In this document: in pieces, positions 52,518 to 61,255 of the stretch
Layout: every line of letters begins with the position of its first letter
Position numbering within the stretch: the stretch's first letter is position 1
Origin: Gemmatimonadaceae bacterium
GTDB taxonomy: Bacteria > Gemmatimonadota > Gemmatimonadetes > Gemmatimonadales > Gemmatimonadaceae
Assembly (NCBI GenBank): GCA_020852815.1
Contig: JADZAN010000002.1
Coordinates: forward strand, 62,001-126,000
Length of the DNA stretch: 64,000 nt
Direction: 5' to 3'
Translations under genes and position numbers: made by a program
Notes under the pieces: generated by a model
The model's input: the letters and a program-made list of their open reading frames with translations, nothing else
What the model was told of the DNA's origin: nothing
Databases searched by the model: none

Positions 52518-53876
52518 ATGCGACTCTCCAACTCCATCGTGCGCCGGTCGCAGCGGTCGGCGCTCCGTGCGCGGGCGGCGTCGCAACGGGCGCTGTTCGA
52601 GCGTTCCGCTGTTGCCGCGCTGCTCGTGGTGAGCGGTGCCTGCACCGAGGTGACCGCGCTCAAGCAGGACAACCCCGGCCAGCTGTCGGCGGCGACGATC
52701 TACATCCCGTCCAACGCGCAGTTGCTGACCAACGGCGCCATCGCCGATTTCGAGTGCGCCTTCTCTCGCTTCATCGTCGGTTCGGGGCTGTTCACCGACG
52801 AGCTGTCCAACGCGATCGGTTCCGTGTCGAACTACAACTACGATCGCCGCACGGTGCAGACGATCGAGACGTACGGCACGGGAACGTGTGGGTCCAACCA
52901 GCAGCCGCCGATCTATACCACACTGTCGGTGGCGCGCGCGTCGGCCGATACCGTCGCCGCCAAGCTCCGCGGATGGACAGACGCTCAGATGCCGACGGGC
53001 GTGGTGCGCACCAAGCTGATAGGCCAGGCCGACGCGTACGCTGGCTACAGCATCCTGCTCATGGGCGAGTCGATGTGCACGGCGGCGATCAACCTTGGGC
53101 CCGAACTGTCGCCGGCGCAGCTCTTTGACCAGGCCAAGTCCCGCTTCGATTCCGCGGTGGTCGCGGCTACCGCGGCCAGCGACCAGGCAACGCTGAACTT
53201 CGCGTTGCTGGGGCGTGCCCGCACGTTGCTGAACCAGAAGTCGGCGGCCTCGATCGCCGCGGCGGCGGTTGATGCCGCACGCATTCCCGCCGGCTTCACC
53301 TATTCGATCTCGACCGACGGCGTGAACGTGCGACGGCAGAACTTCTCGTACCTGTCGATCAACCAGAACTTCTGGAGCACGGTCGACGCCACATTCCGTG
53401 GTCTCACCATCGGCGACGCACCCGATCCGCGCGTGGCGGTAACCAACACCGGGCGTGCCGGGACGGCGCAGGGGACCACGATCTGGACGCCCGACAAGTA
53501 CCCGGCGCTCGCGACGAACATGCCGATCGCGCGCTGGGCGGAGGCGCAGTTCATCATCGCCGAGGCGAGAGCGGCGACCGGCGACCTGACGGGGGCGGCC
53601 ACGGCGATCAATGCGGTGCGTGCCACACGTTCCGGGCTGCCGACGTACTCGGCGTCGGGGCAGACGGCGGCGCAGGTGGTGAGCCAGATCGTGGAGGAGC
53701 GCCGGCGCGAGCTGTTCCTCGAGGGGCACCGCATGGGCGACATTCGCCGGTTAGGGCTCCCGTGGCTCCCGGCGGCGGGGACGCCGTACCCGGGTGGCGG
53801 CGGCACGTACGGCGACCAGACCTGCTTCCCGTTGCCCGACGCCGAGCGCATCAACAACCCGAACCTCGGGAGCTGA
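52518..53876 (+). CDS. SusD/RagB-like lipoprotein
   Basis: A 452-residue surface lipoprotein with signal lipobox VSGAC (Cys42). The fold is TPR-like: SLGQLSAATIYIPSNA-type start, LARARTLLNQ helices, then RWAEAQFIIAEARAATGDLTGAATAINAVRATRSGLP and QIVEERRRELFLEGHRMGDIRRLGLPW, the C-terminal SusD signature. It covers the SusC pore and binds the nutrient. The second gene of the pair. RLGL is encoded with TTA-GGG, the one TTA codon whose context differs by one base from the heptamer. Confidence 0.93.
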   Translation: MRLSNSIVRRSQRSALRARAASQRALFERSAVAALLVVSGACTEVTALKQDNPGQLSAATIYIPSNAQLLTNGAIADFECAFSRFIVGSGLFTDELSNAIGSVSNYNYDRRTVQTIETYGTGTCGSNQQPPIYTTLSVARASADTVAAKLRGWTDAQMPTGVVRTKLIGQADAYAGYSILLMGESMCTAAINLGPELSPAQLFDQAKSRFDSAVVAATAASDQATLNFALLGRARTLLNQKSAASIAAAAVDAARIPAGFTYSISTDGVNVRRQNFSYLSINQNFWSTVDATFRGLTIGDAPDPRVAVTNTGRAGTAQGTTIWTPDKYPALATNMPIARWAEAQFIIAEARAATGDLTGAATAINAVRATRSGLPTYSASGQTAAQVVSQIVEERRRELFLEGHRMGDIRRLGLPWLPAAGTPYPGGGGTYGDQTCFPLPDAERINNPNLGS

Positions 53877-53879
53877 TCG

Positions 53880-55484
53880 GTGATTCAACAATCCGCGACG
53901 TCGATGCACCGCCCCGTGAATTGCGGCTGGCGGTGCACCGCATGGCGCGCCGGCGTGCAGGCTGCCGTGCAGGGCGCGGCGTTGCTGCTGGCGTCCGCGG
54001 CGCTCACCCCGGCCCTCGCGCAGCAACGCGAGCCGTTCCCGGGGCTCGACGCCTACATCACGGCAGCGATCAAGCAGTGGAAGGTCCCCGGGCTCGGAAT
54101 GGCGATCGTCCGCAACGACTCGGTGATCTACGCGCGCGGTTACGGCGTGCGCGAGGTGGGACGTCCGGAGGCGGTGGACGACAAGACCGTCTTCGCCATC
54201 GGCTCGTCGTCCAAGGCGTTCACCTCGGCGGCGGTCGCCATGCTGGTGGACGAGAAGAAGGTCGTGCTCGATGCGTCGCCGGGAACGTACTTTCCCGGCT
54301 TCCAGCTGTACGATCCGTATGCGTCACGCGAGCTCACGGTGCGCGACCTGCTGAGCCATCGCAGCGGGCTCGCGCGCGGTGAGCTGGCGTGGTACGGCTC
54401 GGGCTTCGACCGTGACGAGATCGTGCGGCGTGTACGCTACCTCAAGCCCTCGTGGTCGTTCCGGGCGCAGTTCGGCTACCAGAACATCATGTACATCACC
54501 GCCGGACAGGTGGTGGCAAAGGTGTCGGGGCGTTCGTGGGACGACTTCATTCGCGAGCGCATCTTCACGCCGTTGCACATGACCGCGTCCTCCTCCTCGA
54601 TCAAGGGGCTGGAGTCGGTGACCGACCTCGCGCAGCCGCACGCCGAGTTGAACGACACGGTGCGCAAGGTCCCGTGGCGCAACATCGACAACGCGGGACC
54701 GGCCGGCTCGATCAACTCGAACGCGGCCGACATGGCGCAGTGGCTGCGGCTGCAACTGGGGCGCGGGAAGTACGAGGGGAAGCAGCTCATTTCCTCGCGC
54801 ATGACCGACGAGATGCACCAGGCGCAGATGGTGATTCGCGTCGACTCGGCGGCGCGCGCGAACAACCCGGACACGCACTTGCAGGCCTACGGGATGGGGT
54901 GGTTCCTCGAGGACTACCGGGGGCGGTTCGTGGTGCACCATGGTGGCAACGTGGACGGGTTCACCGCGTTGGTGGCGATGATGCCGGAGGAGAAGTTCGG
55001 CGTGGTCTTCCTCACCAACATGAACGGAACCGGGCTGCCCAACGCGCTGATGCACAAGGTCTTCGACCTGCAGCTCAAGGCACCGGCGAAGGACTGGAGC
55101 GGCGAGGCTCTGAAGCGGCTCGAGGCGCAGCGTGCCCGCGCCCGTCAGATGCAAGCGCGCCAGGAATCGCAGCGCGTGGCCAACACGCGCCCCACGCTCC
55201 CGCTGTCGGCCTATGCGGGGACGTACGTCGACTCGCTGTACGGCGACGTGGTGGTGAAGGAGGAGAATGGCAAGCTGCAGCTCACCTTTGGCCCCAACTG
55301 GCGCGGGGAGATGGAGCACTACCAGTACGACGCCTTCCGCGTGAAGTTCGACACGCCGGTCCTCCCGGTGGTCCCGGCGGTCTTCCAGATCAACGGGGCG
55401 GGGAAGGTGGAGTCGGTGCAGCTCGACATGGCCGGGGTGGCCGAGTTCCGCAAGAAGCCGGACGGGGCGCCGATGAACCGTTAG
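53880..55484 (+). CDS. Exported beta-lactamase-family serine hydrolase
   Basis: A 534-residue periplasmic enzyme of family S12. The signal peptide ends at LTPALAQ. The catalytic S-x-x-K is S109-S-S-K112 in AIGSSSKAF; the Y-x-N is in FGYQNIMY; the HGG triad is VVHHGGNVDG. A C-terminal DUF3471-like domain follows (about 430-534, AYAGTYVDSLYGDVVVKEENGKL). Such proteins cleave D-amino-acid peptides, esters or amides. GTG 53880 is only 3 bases past the SusD stop; ATG 53904 is the alternative. Part of the SusCD operon by spacing. The TAG stop belongs to a GTTAGGC heptamer. Confidence 0.9.
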   Translation: MIQQSATSMHRPVNCGWRCTAWRAGVQAAVQGAALLLASAALTPALAQQREPFPGLDAYITAAIKQWKVPGLGMAIVRNDSVIYARGYGVREVGRPEAVDDKTVFAIGSSSKAFTSAAVAMLVDEKKVVLDASPGTYFPGFQLYDPYASRELTVRDLLSHRSGLARGELAWYGSGFDRDEIVRRVRYLKPSWSFRAQFGYQNIMYITAGQVVAKVSGRSWDDFIRERIFTPLHMTASSSSIKGLESVTDLAQPHAELNDTVRKVPWRNIDNAGPAGSINSNAADMAQWLRLQLGRGKYEGKQLISSRMTDEMHQAQMVIRVDSAARANNPDTHLQAYGMGWFLEDYRGRFVVHHGGNVDGFTALVAMMPEEKFGVVFLTNMNGTGLPNALMHKVFDLQLKAPAKDWSGEALKRLEAQRARARQMQARQESQRVANTRPTLPLSAYAGTYVDSLYGDVVVKEENGKLQLTFGPNWRGEMEHYQYDAFRVKFDTPVLPVVPAVFQINGAGKVESVQLDMAGVAEFRKKPDGAPMNR

Positions 55485-55515
55485 GCGAGGCGACACCCTG
55501 GCGGCATGACGCACG

Positions 55516-55547
55516 AAGGGCGGGGCTCCCCATGGGGCCCCGCCCTT
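55516..55547. terminator. Strong bidirectional terminator hairpin
   Basis: AAGGGCGGGGC (55516-55526) pairs with GCCCCGCCCTT (55537-55547), with a CCCCATGGG centre that pairs further. It ends in a TTT run on the plus strand and follows AA on the left, and lies between the serine hydrolase and the convergent M23 gene, 31 bases after one and 43 before the other. Confidence 0.8.
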
Positions 55548-55589
55548 TGCGTGTGCGCGAGTCCCGGCGCCGCGCCGGACGTTGGCCGG

Positions 55590-56819
55590 TTACTTCGGGA
55601 ACTGCACGAGCTGGAAGCCCAGGGGCATCTCGTGCACCCGTTGCTGGGCGGCGCCCACCTTGCACCCGCTGAACGTCGGGGCGCAACGACCCAGGAGCTC
55701 GAACCGATCGTGCTGGTACGGCACCCCCTCTGAGCCGAGCGGCGAGGGCGAGTCGCTGATGTGGAAGTGCAGGTGTGGTTCGGTCGAGTTGCCGGAGTTG
55801 CCCACGAGCCCGACCACCTGCCCGCGCTTGACCCGGTCGCCAAGCTTCACCTTGAGCGAGCCTGGGCGCAGGTGCGCGTAGAAGGCGTAGTGTCCGCCGC
55901 CGATATCTATGATGACGTGGTTCCCGCCCACCGTCTCGAGGGTGATGGGAACGGCGCGCGAGTCGATGCCGGGGACGTTCTCGGGAATGCCGTCCTTGAT
56001 GGCGACCACCTTGCCATCGGCCACGGCCAGGGCATCGAGCCCCTCGGCGTAGTAGCTCTCATTCTTCGCCGCGTCGCCCGCGTGCGTCCTGTATGCCGTG
56101 TCGACCTTGACGTAGTCGATTGCGAAGCGCTGGGCGATGGTCGGGGCGTCGGCAGCTGCAATCAGGGCGCGGCGGTGGCCGGCCATGGCGTCGGGGCCGT
56201 TCGCGGCGAGCCAGGGGCCGCCACGCAGCGGCGGGCCGACGATGGCGACCGCCGAGGAGACGCCCGTGCTGGCGCGATCGAGCGTATCGGTGACGACCGT
56301 ATCGCCGCCGGTGGTGCGCGACAGGATGGCGCGGTGCCAGATACGCGTCGGCGTCGCGCCCGAGAGCGGGACCCACAGGAATGCCACCGCGCGCAGTCCG
56401 CCACCCAGCGTGGCGCGCGTCATCAGCGGGGGGGCGGGGGTCACGCCGGGGCGCGCCAGCGTGCGGGCGAGCGCCGTGTCCTGCAGTGTGATGAGGGTGC
56501 GAGCGTCGCCTTCCGTCATGACGTCGAGCCGTCGCAGGGTGACGGGGGCGCCGCCGAAGTTCGTCAGGTGCAACTCGTAGACGAGGACGCGAGCGCCGTC
56601 GGCGGTGAGGACGGTGGGGGGCTTGGGGATGCGGAACTCGAGCTGCGGGGGGAGTCGCGCGCCCTGGGCCTTTGCCGTGTCGGCGCCGGTGATAAGGAGT
56701 GCCGCGAGTGCGTGTGCGAGCGCGAGCGCGCGTGCGGGCGCGCGTGCGGGCGCGCGATGGGCGCCACGCGCACGCGAGGGGGTGGCGCTCCGCTGGGGGA
56801 GGCGCAGAAGGCGTTGCAT
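55590..56819 (-). CDS. Exported M23 peptidase (LytM domain)
   Basis: A 409-residue secreted protein. A long Ala/Arg/Pro signal region (with APARAPARALALAHALAAL repeats) is followed by a beta-rich N-terminal domain (about 65-190) and a C-terminal LytM domain with VGGNHVIIDIGGGHYAFYAHL (metal ligands His and Asp) and NSTEPHLHFHI. M23 enzymes cleave peptidoglycan cross-bridges or act as cofactors. Start ATG 56819. It follows the ATP-grasp-SET gene on the same strand by 236 bases, with a repeat array between. Confidence 0.88.
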   Translation of the reverse strand: MQRLLRLPQRSATPSRARGAHRAPARAPARALALAHALAALLITGADTAKAQGARLPPQLEFRIPKPPTVLTADGARVLVYELHLTNFGGAPVTLRRLDVMTEGDARTLITLQDTALARTLARPGVTPAPPLMTRATLGGGLRAVAFLWVPLSGATPTRIWHRAILSRTTGGDTVVTDTLDRASTGVSSAVAIVGPPLRGGPWLAANGPDAMAGHRRALIAAADAPTIAQRFAIDYVKVDTAYRTHAGDAAKNESYYAEGLDALAVADGKVVAIKDGIPENVPGIDSRAVPITLETVGGNHVIIDIGGGHYAFYAHLRPGSLKVKLGDRVKRGQVVGLVGNSGNSTEPHLHFHISDSPSPLGSEGVPYQHDRFELLGRCAPTFSGCKVGAAQQRVHEMPLGFQLVQFPK

Positions 56820-56928
56820 GAGACGGAGGAGGGCGGGAGAAGGGCGAGGTACGGGCACGTGGAGTTTCGCGCGCGATTGCCCGGGCGGCAATGTTGCGGG
56901 ACCAGCCGATACGCCGCCGCTTGTCCGC

Positions 56929-57058
56929 GCGCGACTATCTGCGCCCCCGCGCGCGCGTGACAGCGTGTGACAGCGTGTGACAGCGCGCGACTTTCTGCGC
57001 CCGCGCGCGCGCGTGACAGCGTGTGAGAGCGTGTGTCTACATGCGCCCGCGCGCGCTA
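56929..57058. repeat. Degenerate GCGCCCGCGCGCGCG/GTGACAGCGTGT repeats between the M23 and ATP-grasp-SET genes
   Basis: Two composite units of about 55 bases (start 56931 and 56987) share CTTTCTGCGCCC.. or CTATCTGCGCCC.., a CGCG tract, then two or three GTGACAGCGT copies. A third, shortened unit (57030-57058) reaches into the stop codon (57056-57058) of the ATP-grasp-SET gene. Confidence 0.75.
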
Positions 57059-58492
57059 CGCCGAAGCGCGGCGGCGACGCTCGCGCAGCGTGACCGAGTT
57101 CCCGGCGGTCCCGCTCACCACGCCGCGGCAGTTGGGCGAGCCACAGCGACATTCGAAGGTCGCGCTCGTCTCGCTCAGCATCGTCGCGAAGTCGAGCGTG
57201 AGTTCCTCGCCAGGTGCAATATCGCGCCGCGCGACGACGTCCAGCCCCACGAACTCGGTGTTGGGGTCGCACGAGTGGTTCTGCGGCGCCCACTCCGAGG
57301 GGTTGGAGTCCCAGAGGATGAAGACTTCGTCGGAAATGGGATACGCGTAGTGCTTGAAGCTCTCCAGCTCGCTCGCGGCCCAGGTGCGCTCCACGTGCGA
57401 ACGCGTGACGATGCGTTGCGCCCGCTCCTCGCCGCGGAAGACGGTCTCCCCTGCGGCGATGGCGCGCGTGGCGTGGATGCCGTAGCCCGAGATCGGGCTC
57501 CCCTCGATGCGGAACGGCCGCACCTTGCGCTTGTGCCTGGCCAGCGCCTCGGCCACCACGAGCTGCGCGAAGCCCGCCTGCCCGATCCCGTCGTGCTTGA
57601 GGATGTAGTCGGCCGACCCCTCGTAGCCGTCGGCGTAGAAGATCGAGCAGGAGAAGTTGACCTCGAGGAAGTAGAGGTCGCCGTTCGCATCGAGGCGGAA
57701 GTCCATGCGTGCGTAGCCCACCGCATTGAAGCCGTTGAACACGGCGATGGCCGCCTCGTGCAGCTGCTTCACCAGCGCCTCGTCCGTCACCGGAACGTTG
57801 GCGTCGGGGTGCAGCTCGCTCGTCTTGTGCGCGTAGGTCTTGAAGCGTGGCTCGCTATCGAAGACCCATTCCACCGGCCGAAAGGCGCGCACCTTCCCAT
57901 GCGCGGTCGGGTCGCCGATCACCAGCACGGTCAGCTCGCGACCGTCGATGTACTGCTCGACCAGCAGCTCCGGGTACTCGGGGAGCGTATCCACAACCTT
58001 GGCGCGCAGCTCGGCGGTGTTGGTCACGCGCGACCGCACGTCGACGCCGAGCGAGTCGCCGGCGTGCGCCGGCTTCACGAAGAGGGGGAAGCGAAGCGTG
58101 CGCGCCACCTGTTCCACCTGGTCCACGCTCGTGACCAGCACGTGCGGCGACGTCTTTACCCCGGAGATATGGGCGATGTACTTCATCAGGACCTTGGGCG
58201 GGTCGTACAGCTCCGCGTTGGGGCCTGTGTACGGGAGTTGGAGGCGGTCGAGCGAGTGAACGACGTCGATCGAGGGGATGTCCCAGTGGAGATACCCCTC
58301 GATGAGGTTGAAGTAGAGGTCGTATCCCTCCCGCGCCAGCTCACGCAGCTGACGGAAGGTGGTGAGCTTGTTGATCTGGACGTGGTCGACGTCGTGCGGG
58401 GCCAGGATCTGCGTCAGGTCGCGCTTGGGGTCGTAGTGCCCGTAGTCGACGTCCGACTTCGAGTAGTCGGGTTGGAGGACGCAGATCTTCAT
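57056..58492 (-). CDS. ATP-grasp (D-Ala-D-Ala-ligase-like) domain fused to SET domain
   Basis: A 478-residue protein. Residues 1-318 are an ATP-grasp ligase of the D-Ala-D-Ala-ligase type: FPLFVKPAHAGDSLGVD (nucleotide-binding Lys140), LVEQYIDGRELTVLVIG and YFLEVNFSCSIF (metal-binding E-x-N). Residues about 328-440 are a SET domain: GSPISGYGIHATRAI (SAM), NHSCDPNTEFVG and APGEELTLDFA, then post-SET cysteines C448, C450 and C455 in CRCGSPNCRG. The last aromatic of the ELTxDY motif is Phe (F435), so lysine methylation is unproven. Start ATG 58492. The fusion suggests ligation of an amino acid to a peptide combined with N-methylation or protein-lysine methylation. Confidence 0.85.
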   Translation of the reverse strand: MKICVLQPDYSKSDVDYGHYDPKRDLTQILAPHDVDHVQINKLTTFRQLRELAREGYDLYFNLIEGYLHWDIPSIDVVHSLDRLQLPYTGPNAELYDPPKVLMKYIAHISGVKTSPHVLVTSVDQVEQVARTLRFPLFVKPAHAGDSLGVDVRSRVTNTAELRAKVVDTLPEYPELLVEQYIDGRELTVLVIGDPTAHGKVRAFRPVEWVFDSEPRFKTYAHKTSELHPDANVPVTDEALVKQLHEAAIAVFNGFNAVGYARMDFRLDANGDLYFLEVNFSCSIFYADGYEGSADYILKHDGIGQAGFAQLVVAEALARHKRKVRPFRIEGSPISGYGIHATRAIAAGETVFRGEERAQRIVTRSHVERTWAASELESFKHYAYPISDEVFILWDSNPSEWAPQNHSCDPNTEFVGLDVVARRDIAPGEELTLDFATMLSETSATFECRCGSPNCRGVVSGTAGNSVTLRERRRRASA

Positions 58493-58593
58493 GGGACGCG
58501 ACAACGAGTCTGGGGGAGCGTGATCCTGCGGGGTGCCGCGCGATGCCGCGTGTGCGGCCAGCGCTGGTGCCGCACGGGCGGGCGCGGCGTGGC

Positions 58594-59685
58594 TTACGAG
58601 GCGAGGCGGACCGCCTGCTCGGCGTGGCGCACGGCCTCGAGGAGGATCGCGTTCACCACGGCGGCGTACGACGTCCCGGCAAAGCGGATCACGGCGCCGA
58701 TCGAGGTGACGTTCTCGTCCTCCGACAGCCCGCACTGTGCGTTCACCTCGAGGACGAAGAGGTCGCCGGTGCGTGCGTCCATGCGCAGGTCCACGCGCCC
58801 ATAGCCGGTACCGCCCACGGCTTCGTACGCGGCCCAGCTGACCTCGTGAATGCGCTCGGCGAGCGAGGCCGGCGCTGGCGCGTACTGCCACAGCTCCTCA
58901 CCGTGTCCAACCGGCGATTCGTGCTCGTAGAACTCCCACAGCCGATCGAACGACAGGAAGCGTTCGTGCGGCGGGAGCTTGCGATTGAAGACCCGCTCGA
59001 CCGCGGGATAGACGGTGGCGTGGTCGTAGTCGCGTGCGCTTCCGACGATGAACGTCGTGAACTCGGCGCCGTCAATGAAGCGCTCGACGAAGAGCCCACC
59101 GGCTTCCAGCGACCAGCCGTGCACGCCGCGGCGCAGGGCGGTGAGCTGCTCGTTGAGTGCGCGCGGGGTGGCGACGACGTTCTTGCAGCCGATGCCCAGC
59201 GAGCCGGCGGAGATGGCGGGCTTGAGGATGAGCGGGGCGGGGATGCGACGAAAGAGCCCGGGGACGCGCTGGGCGCCGGGAGCGATTACTTCCCATGGCG
59301 ACGTGGGGACGCAGGCGGCCTCGAAGGCCGACTTCATCGTGATCTTCGACGTCGTGATGTCGTAGAAGTGCTCGTCGGCGCCGGTGTAGGGGAGCGCGCT
59401 CTCGTCGAGGTAGCGCACCACGGAGAGGCCGGGGGCGCCGTTGAGTTCATCGCCGTCGCACAGGTTGAAGACGACCGGGCGATAGCCATCGGATTCGGCG
59501 CGGATCGAGTCGATGACGTCGCGGAACGTCGCCATCGTGACCGGCTGCCAGCGATACGGGAGCGACAGCTCGGCGAAGGCGCGTTCGAACTCCGCCTGGC
59601 TCGCGCTGAAGTCGTAGTAGTACCGGATGGTGGGGTCGTCGCTTTCGACCTGGGGGACCAGGACCCAGACGAGTAGCGGGGACAC
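58594..59685 (-). CDS. ATP-grasp ligase (D-Ala-D-Ala-ligase-like)
   Basis: A protein of about 363 residues. Near the N-terminus is VVFNLCDGDELNG, like the DVVFNLLHG of D-Ala-D-Ala ligase; PLILKPAISAGSLGIGCKN is the ATP-binding Lys region, and FVLEVNAQCGLSED is the E-x-N metal site. It lacks the usual SET partner of the neighbour but shares its layout, so both are a tandem pair on one strand with 101 bases between. The start is unclear: GTG 59685 is my choice; TTG 59736 would add a basic extension. It could ligate an amino acid or short peptide for a modified natural product or cell-wall precursor. True Ddl function is unlikely because of the pair. Confidence 0.8.
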   Translation of the reverse strand: MSPLLVWVLVPQVESDDPTIRYYYDFSASQAEFERAFAELSLPYRWQPVTMATFRDVIDSIRAESDGYRPVVFNLCDGDELNGAPGLSVVRYLDESALPYTGADEHFYDITTSKITMKSAFEAACVPTSPWEVIAPGAQRVPGLFRRIPAPLILKPAISAGSLGIGCKNVVATPRALNEQLTALRRGVHGWSLEAGGLFVERFIDGAEFTTFIVGSARDYDHATVYPAVERVFNRKLPPHERFLSFDRLWEFYEHESPVGHGEELWQYAPAPASLAERIHEVSWAAYEAVGGTGYGRVDLRMDARTGDLFVLEVNAQCGLSEDENVTSIGAVIRFAGTSYAAVVNAILLEAVRHAEQAVRLAS

Positions 59686-59935
59686 ACCCTGCTTGCTCGT
59701 GCGACGCTTGCGGAATACAGCCGGTTGACGCCTCAAAGGCGAACGAGTCTGGGTGCCGTGCGCACGGAGCCGTGGTGCTCTCGATGCGCGTCGTGCGGAC
59801 GTGAGAAAGTGGCTCCTTCGTGACGCGCGAAAGTATTGCGCACAATTGCCAATTAGTCGAGCACGAATTTCAACGAAAGGTGCTCATCAATCGCGAAGAT
59901 GCCAACACCCTCCTCATTCCCGGACGTTTGATCGT
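59686..59935. promoter_or_regulatory. 250-base AT-richer gap before the ATP-grasp pair
   Basis: The stretch 59825-59925 (on the minus strand TTGAAATTCG, AATTGGCAATTGTG, AATACTTTCG) is the most AT-rich in this part of the window and lies about 140-240 bases upstream of the first ATP-grasp gene. It likely holds the operon promoter, though no matched -35/-10 pair can be assigned. Confidence 0.35.
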
Positions 59936-61171
59936 TCAACGCGTCACGGGCTGCAGCTTCACCAACCCGTTGAGCATGTCGGAGGCGTAGAGCGCATTGC
60001 CCGTGAATTGCACCCCCCAGACAAAGACCGGCTTCCCCGTTTCAAACACACCGGTGGCGACGAGCCGACCGGCCTTCTTCATGTCGCAACGTCCATCGGA
60101 TGCCTTCTGGTCCAGGGTGCAGACGCCTGGATTGCCACTCACGTCGAGGACGTGCACACCGGCGTTGTAGTACGCGGCATAGAGGAGATTGCGGCTCTCA
60201 TCCACCGAGAAGTTGTGCGTCCCCGCCCCGTCCACCGAGTAGAACGCCACCTCGCGCGGTGCCGCGAGGCTCTCGAGGTCGACGACGTGAATGTCCCCCG
60301 AAGATTGGTCGAACAGGCGCGCGGCCCCTTCTTCCCCGATGATGGCAAACCGCTTGGTGCCCGTGGCCGGGTCGTGCAGCCACCAGATGTTGTGCACCTC
60401 GCCGTTCACCGTGAGGAGGCGCGTGATCTCGACCGGGTTCTGGAGCGTCCCTCCCTTGCCGCCCCCACCGATGTCCCACATCACCATGCCGTCGTTCCAG
60501 AGGGCGGTGAAGAGGATCCCGTCGCGCACGTAGACATCGTGAATGAAGGGGCTCCCCATGTCGCGGAACATCACCTCGCGCGGATTGGACGGGTCGCTGA
60601 GGTCGACGATCATCAACCGCGACGGATGCGTCCCCGCGTTGTTGACCGAGAGGAAGGCGTAGAGCGTGCCGTTGACGCGCTGCACCTCGGCGGTGTGCAC
60701 CCCACGCTGGATGCGGGGGGAGGTGAAGCGCGACAGGGGGCGCGGCGCGGTGGGGTTGGTGAGGTCGTAGATGTCCAGCGAACCAGGGGCAAGCTCGGTG
60801 GGGAAGATGAGGAGCTTGCCGTCGTCGCTCACCTGCACGTCGCCGGTGGTGCGAATCGGGACACCGGTCACCAGCGGCGGGACGATGACCGAGTCGACCA
60901 GGATCGGTGTCGCCCCCCGCACGTCCCAGATGAAGACCGCATTGCCCGCGGTGCGCTGACAGCCGCTGCACCACCACGTGCTGGTGTAGGCGTAGTTGCC
61001 ATGCACCCACACTTCCGCCGTGTAGCGGTTGTCAATCACCCCGCGCCCGCTCACGGTCAACACCGCCGGCAGCTTCGGTTGCGGCGTGGGCGACACGTTG
61101 CCCGTTGCGTCGTCTGCGCCTCCACAGGCGGCCAGCAGCAAGGCGATGAGGGTGAGGGTGGGGCGGGGCAT
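59936..61171 (-). CDS. LVIVD-repeat lipoprotein (beta-propeller)
   Basis: A 411-residue exported protein with lipobox LLAAC (Cys16). It has about six blades with the LVIVD-type pattern: VFIWDVRGATPILVDSV, SLDIYDLTNPTAPRPLSRF, RLMIVDLSDPSNPREVMF, IHVVDLESLAAPREVAFY, VHVLDVSGNPG. Two Cys in WWCSGCQ could bind a metal or form a disulphide. Such proteins are surface or periplasmic scaffolds or enzymes of unknown substrate. Single gene. A seven-base microsatellite lies next to the start codon and no normal ribosome-binding site is seen. Confidence 0.87.
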   Translation of the reverse strand: MPRPTLTLIALLLAACGGADDATGNVSPTPQPKLPAVLTVSGRGVIDNRYTAEVWVHGNYAYTSTWWCSGCQRTAGNAVFIWDVRGATPILVDSVIVPPLVTGVPIRTTGDVQVSDDGKLLIFPTELAPGSLDIYDLTNPTAPRPLSRFTSPRIQRGVHTAEVQRVNGTLYAFLSVNNAGTHPSRLMIVDLSDPSNPREVMFRDMGSPFIHDVYVRDGILFTALWNDGMVMWDIGGGGKGGTLQNPVEITRLLTVNGEVHNIWWLHDPATGTKRFAIIGEEGAARLFDQSSGDIHVVDLESLAAPREVAFYSVDGAGTHNFSVDESRNLLYAAYYNAGVHVLDVSGNPGVCTLDQKASDGRCDMKKAGRLVATGVFETGKPVFVWGVQFTGNALYASDMLNGLVKLQPVTR

Positions 61172-61176
61172 CGGAG

Positions 61177-61202
61177 ACGGGGGACGGGGGACGGGGGACG
61201 GG
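61177..61202 (-). repeat. ACGGGGG heptanucleotide microsatellite next to the LVIVD gene start
   Basis: Three full and one partial copy of ACGGGGG (plus strand) at 61177, 61184, 61191 and 61198, starting five bases before ATG 61171 on the minus strand (read CCCCCGT). The block takes the place where a ribosome-binding site should be. Confidence 0.8.
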
Positions 61203-61255
61203 AGTTCGGTTGGCGTGCGGAGCGGGGGGGGCGTGCGTGTGATTGTGTAGGGGTG

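Noticed and set aside
58594-59685. Housekeeping D-alanine-D-alanine ligase
   Set aside because: Resembles Ddl in the ATP-grasp core, but it sits in tandem with an ATP-grasp-SET protein and has no mur/fts neighbours, so a special ligase is more likely.
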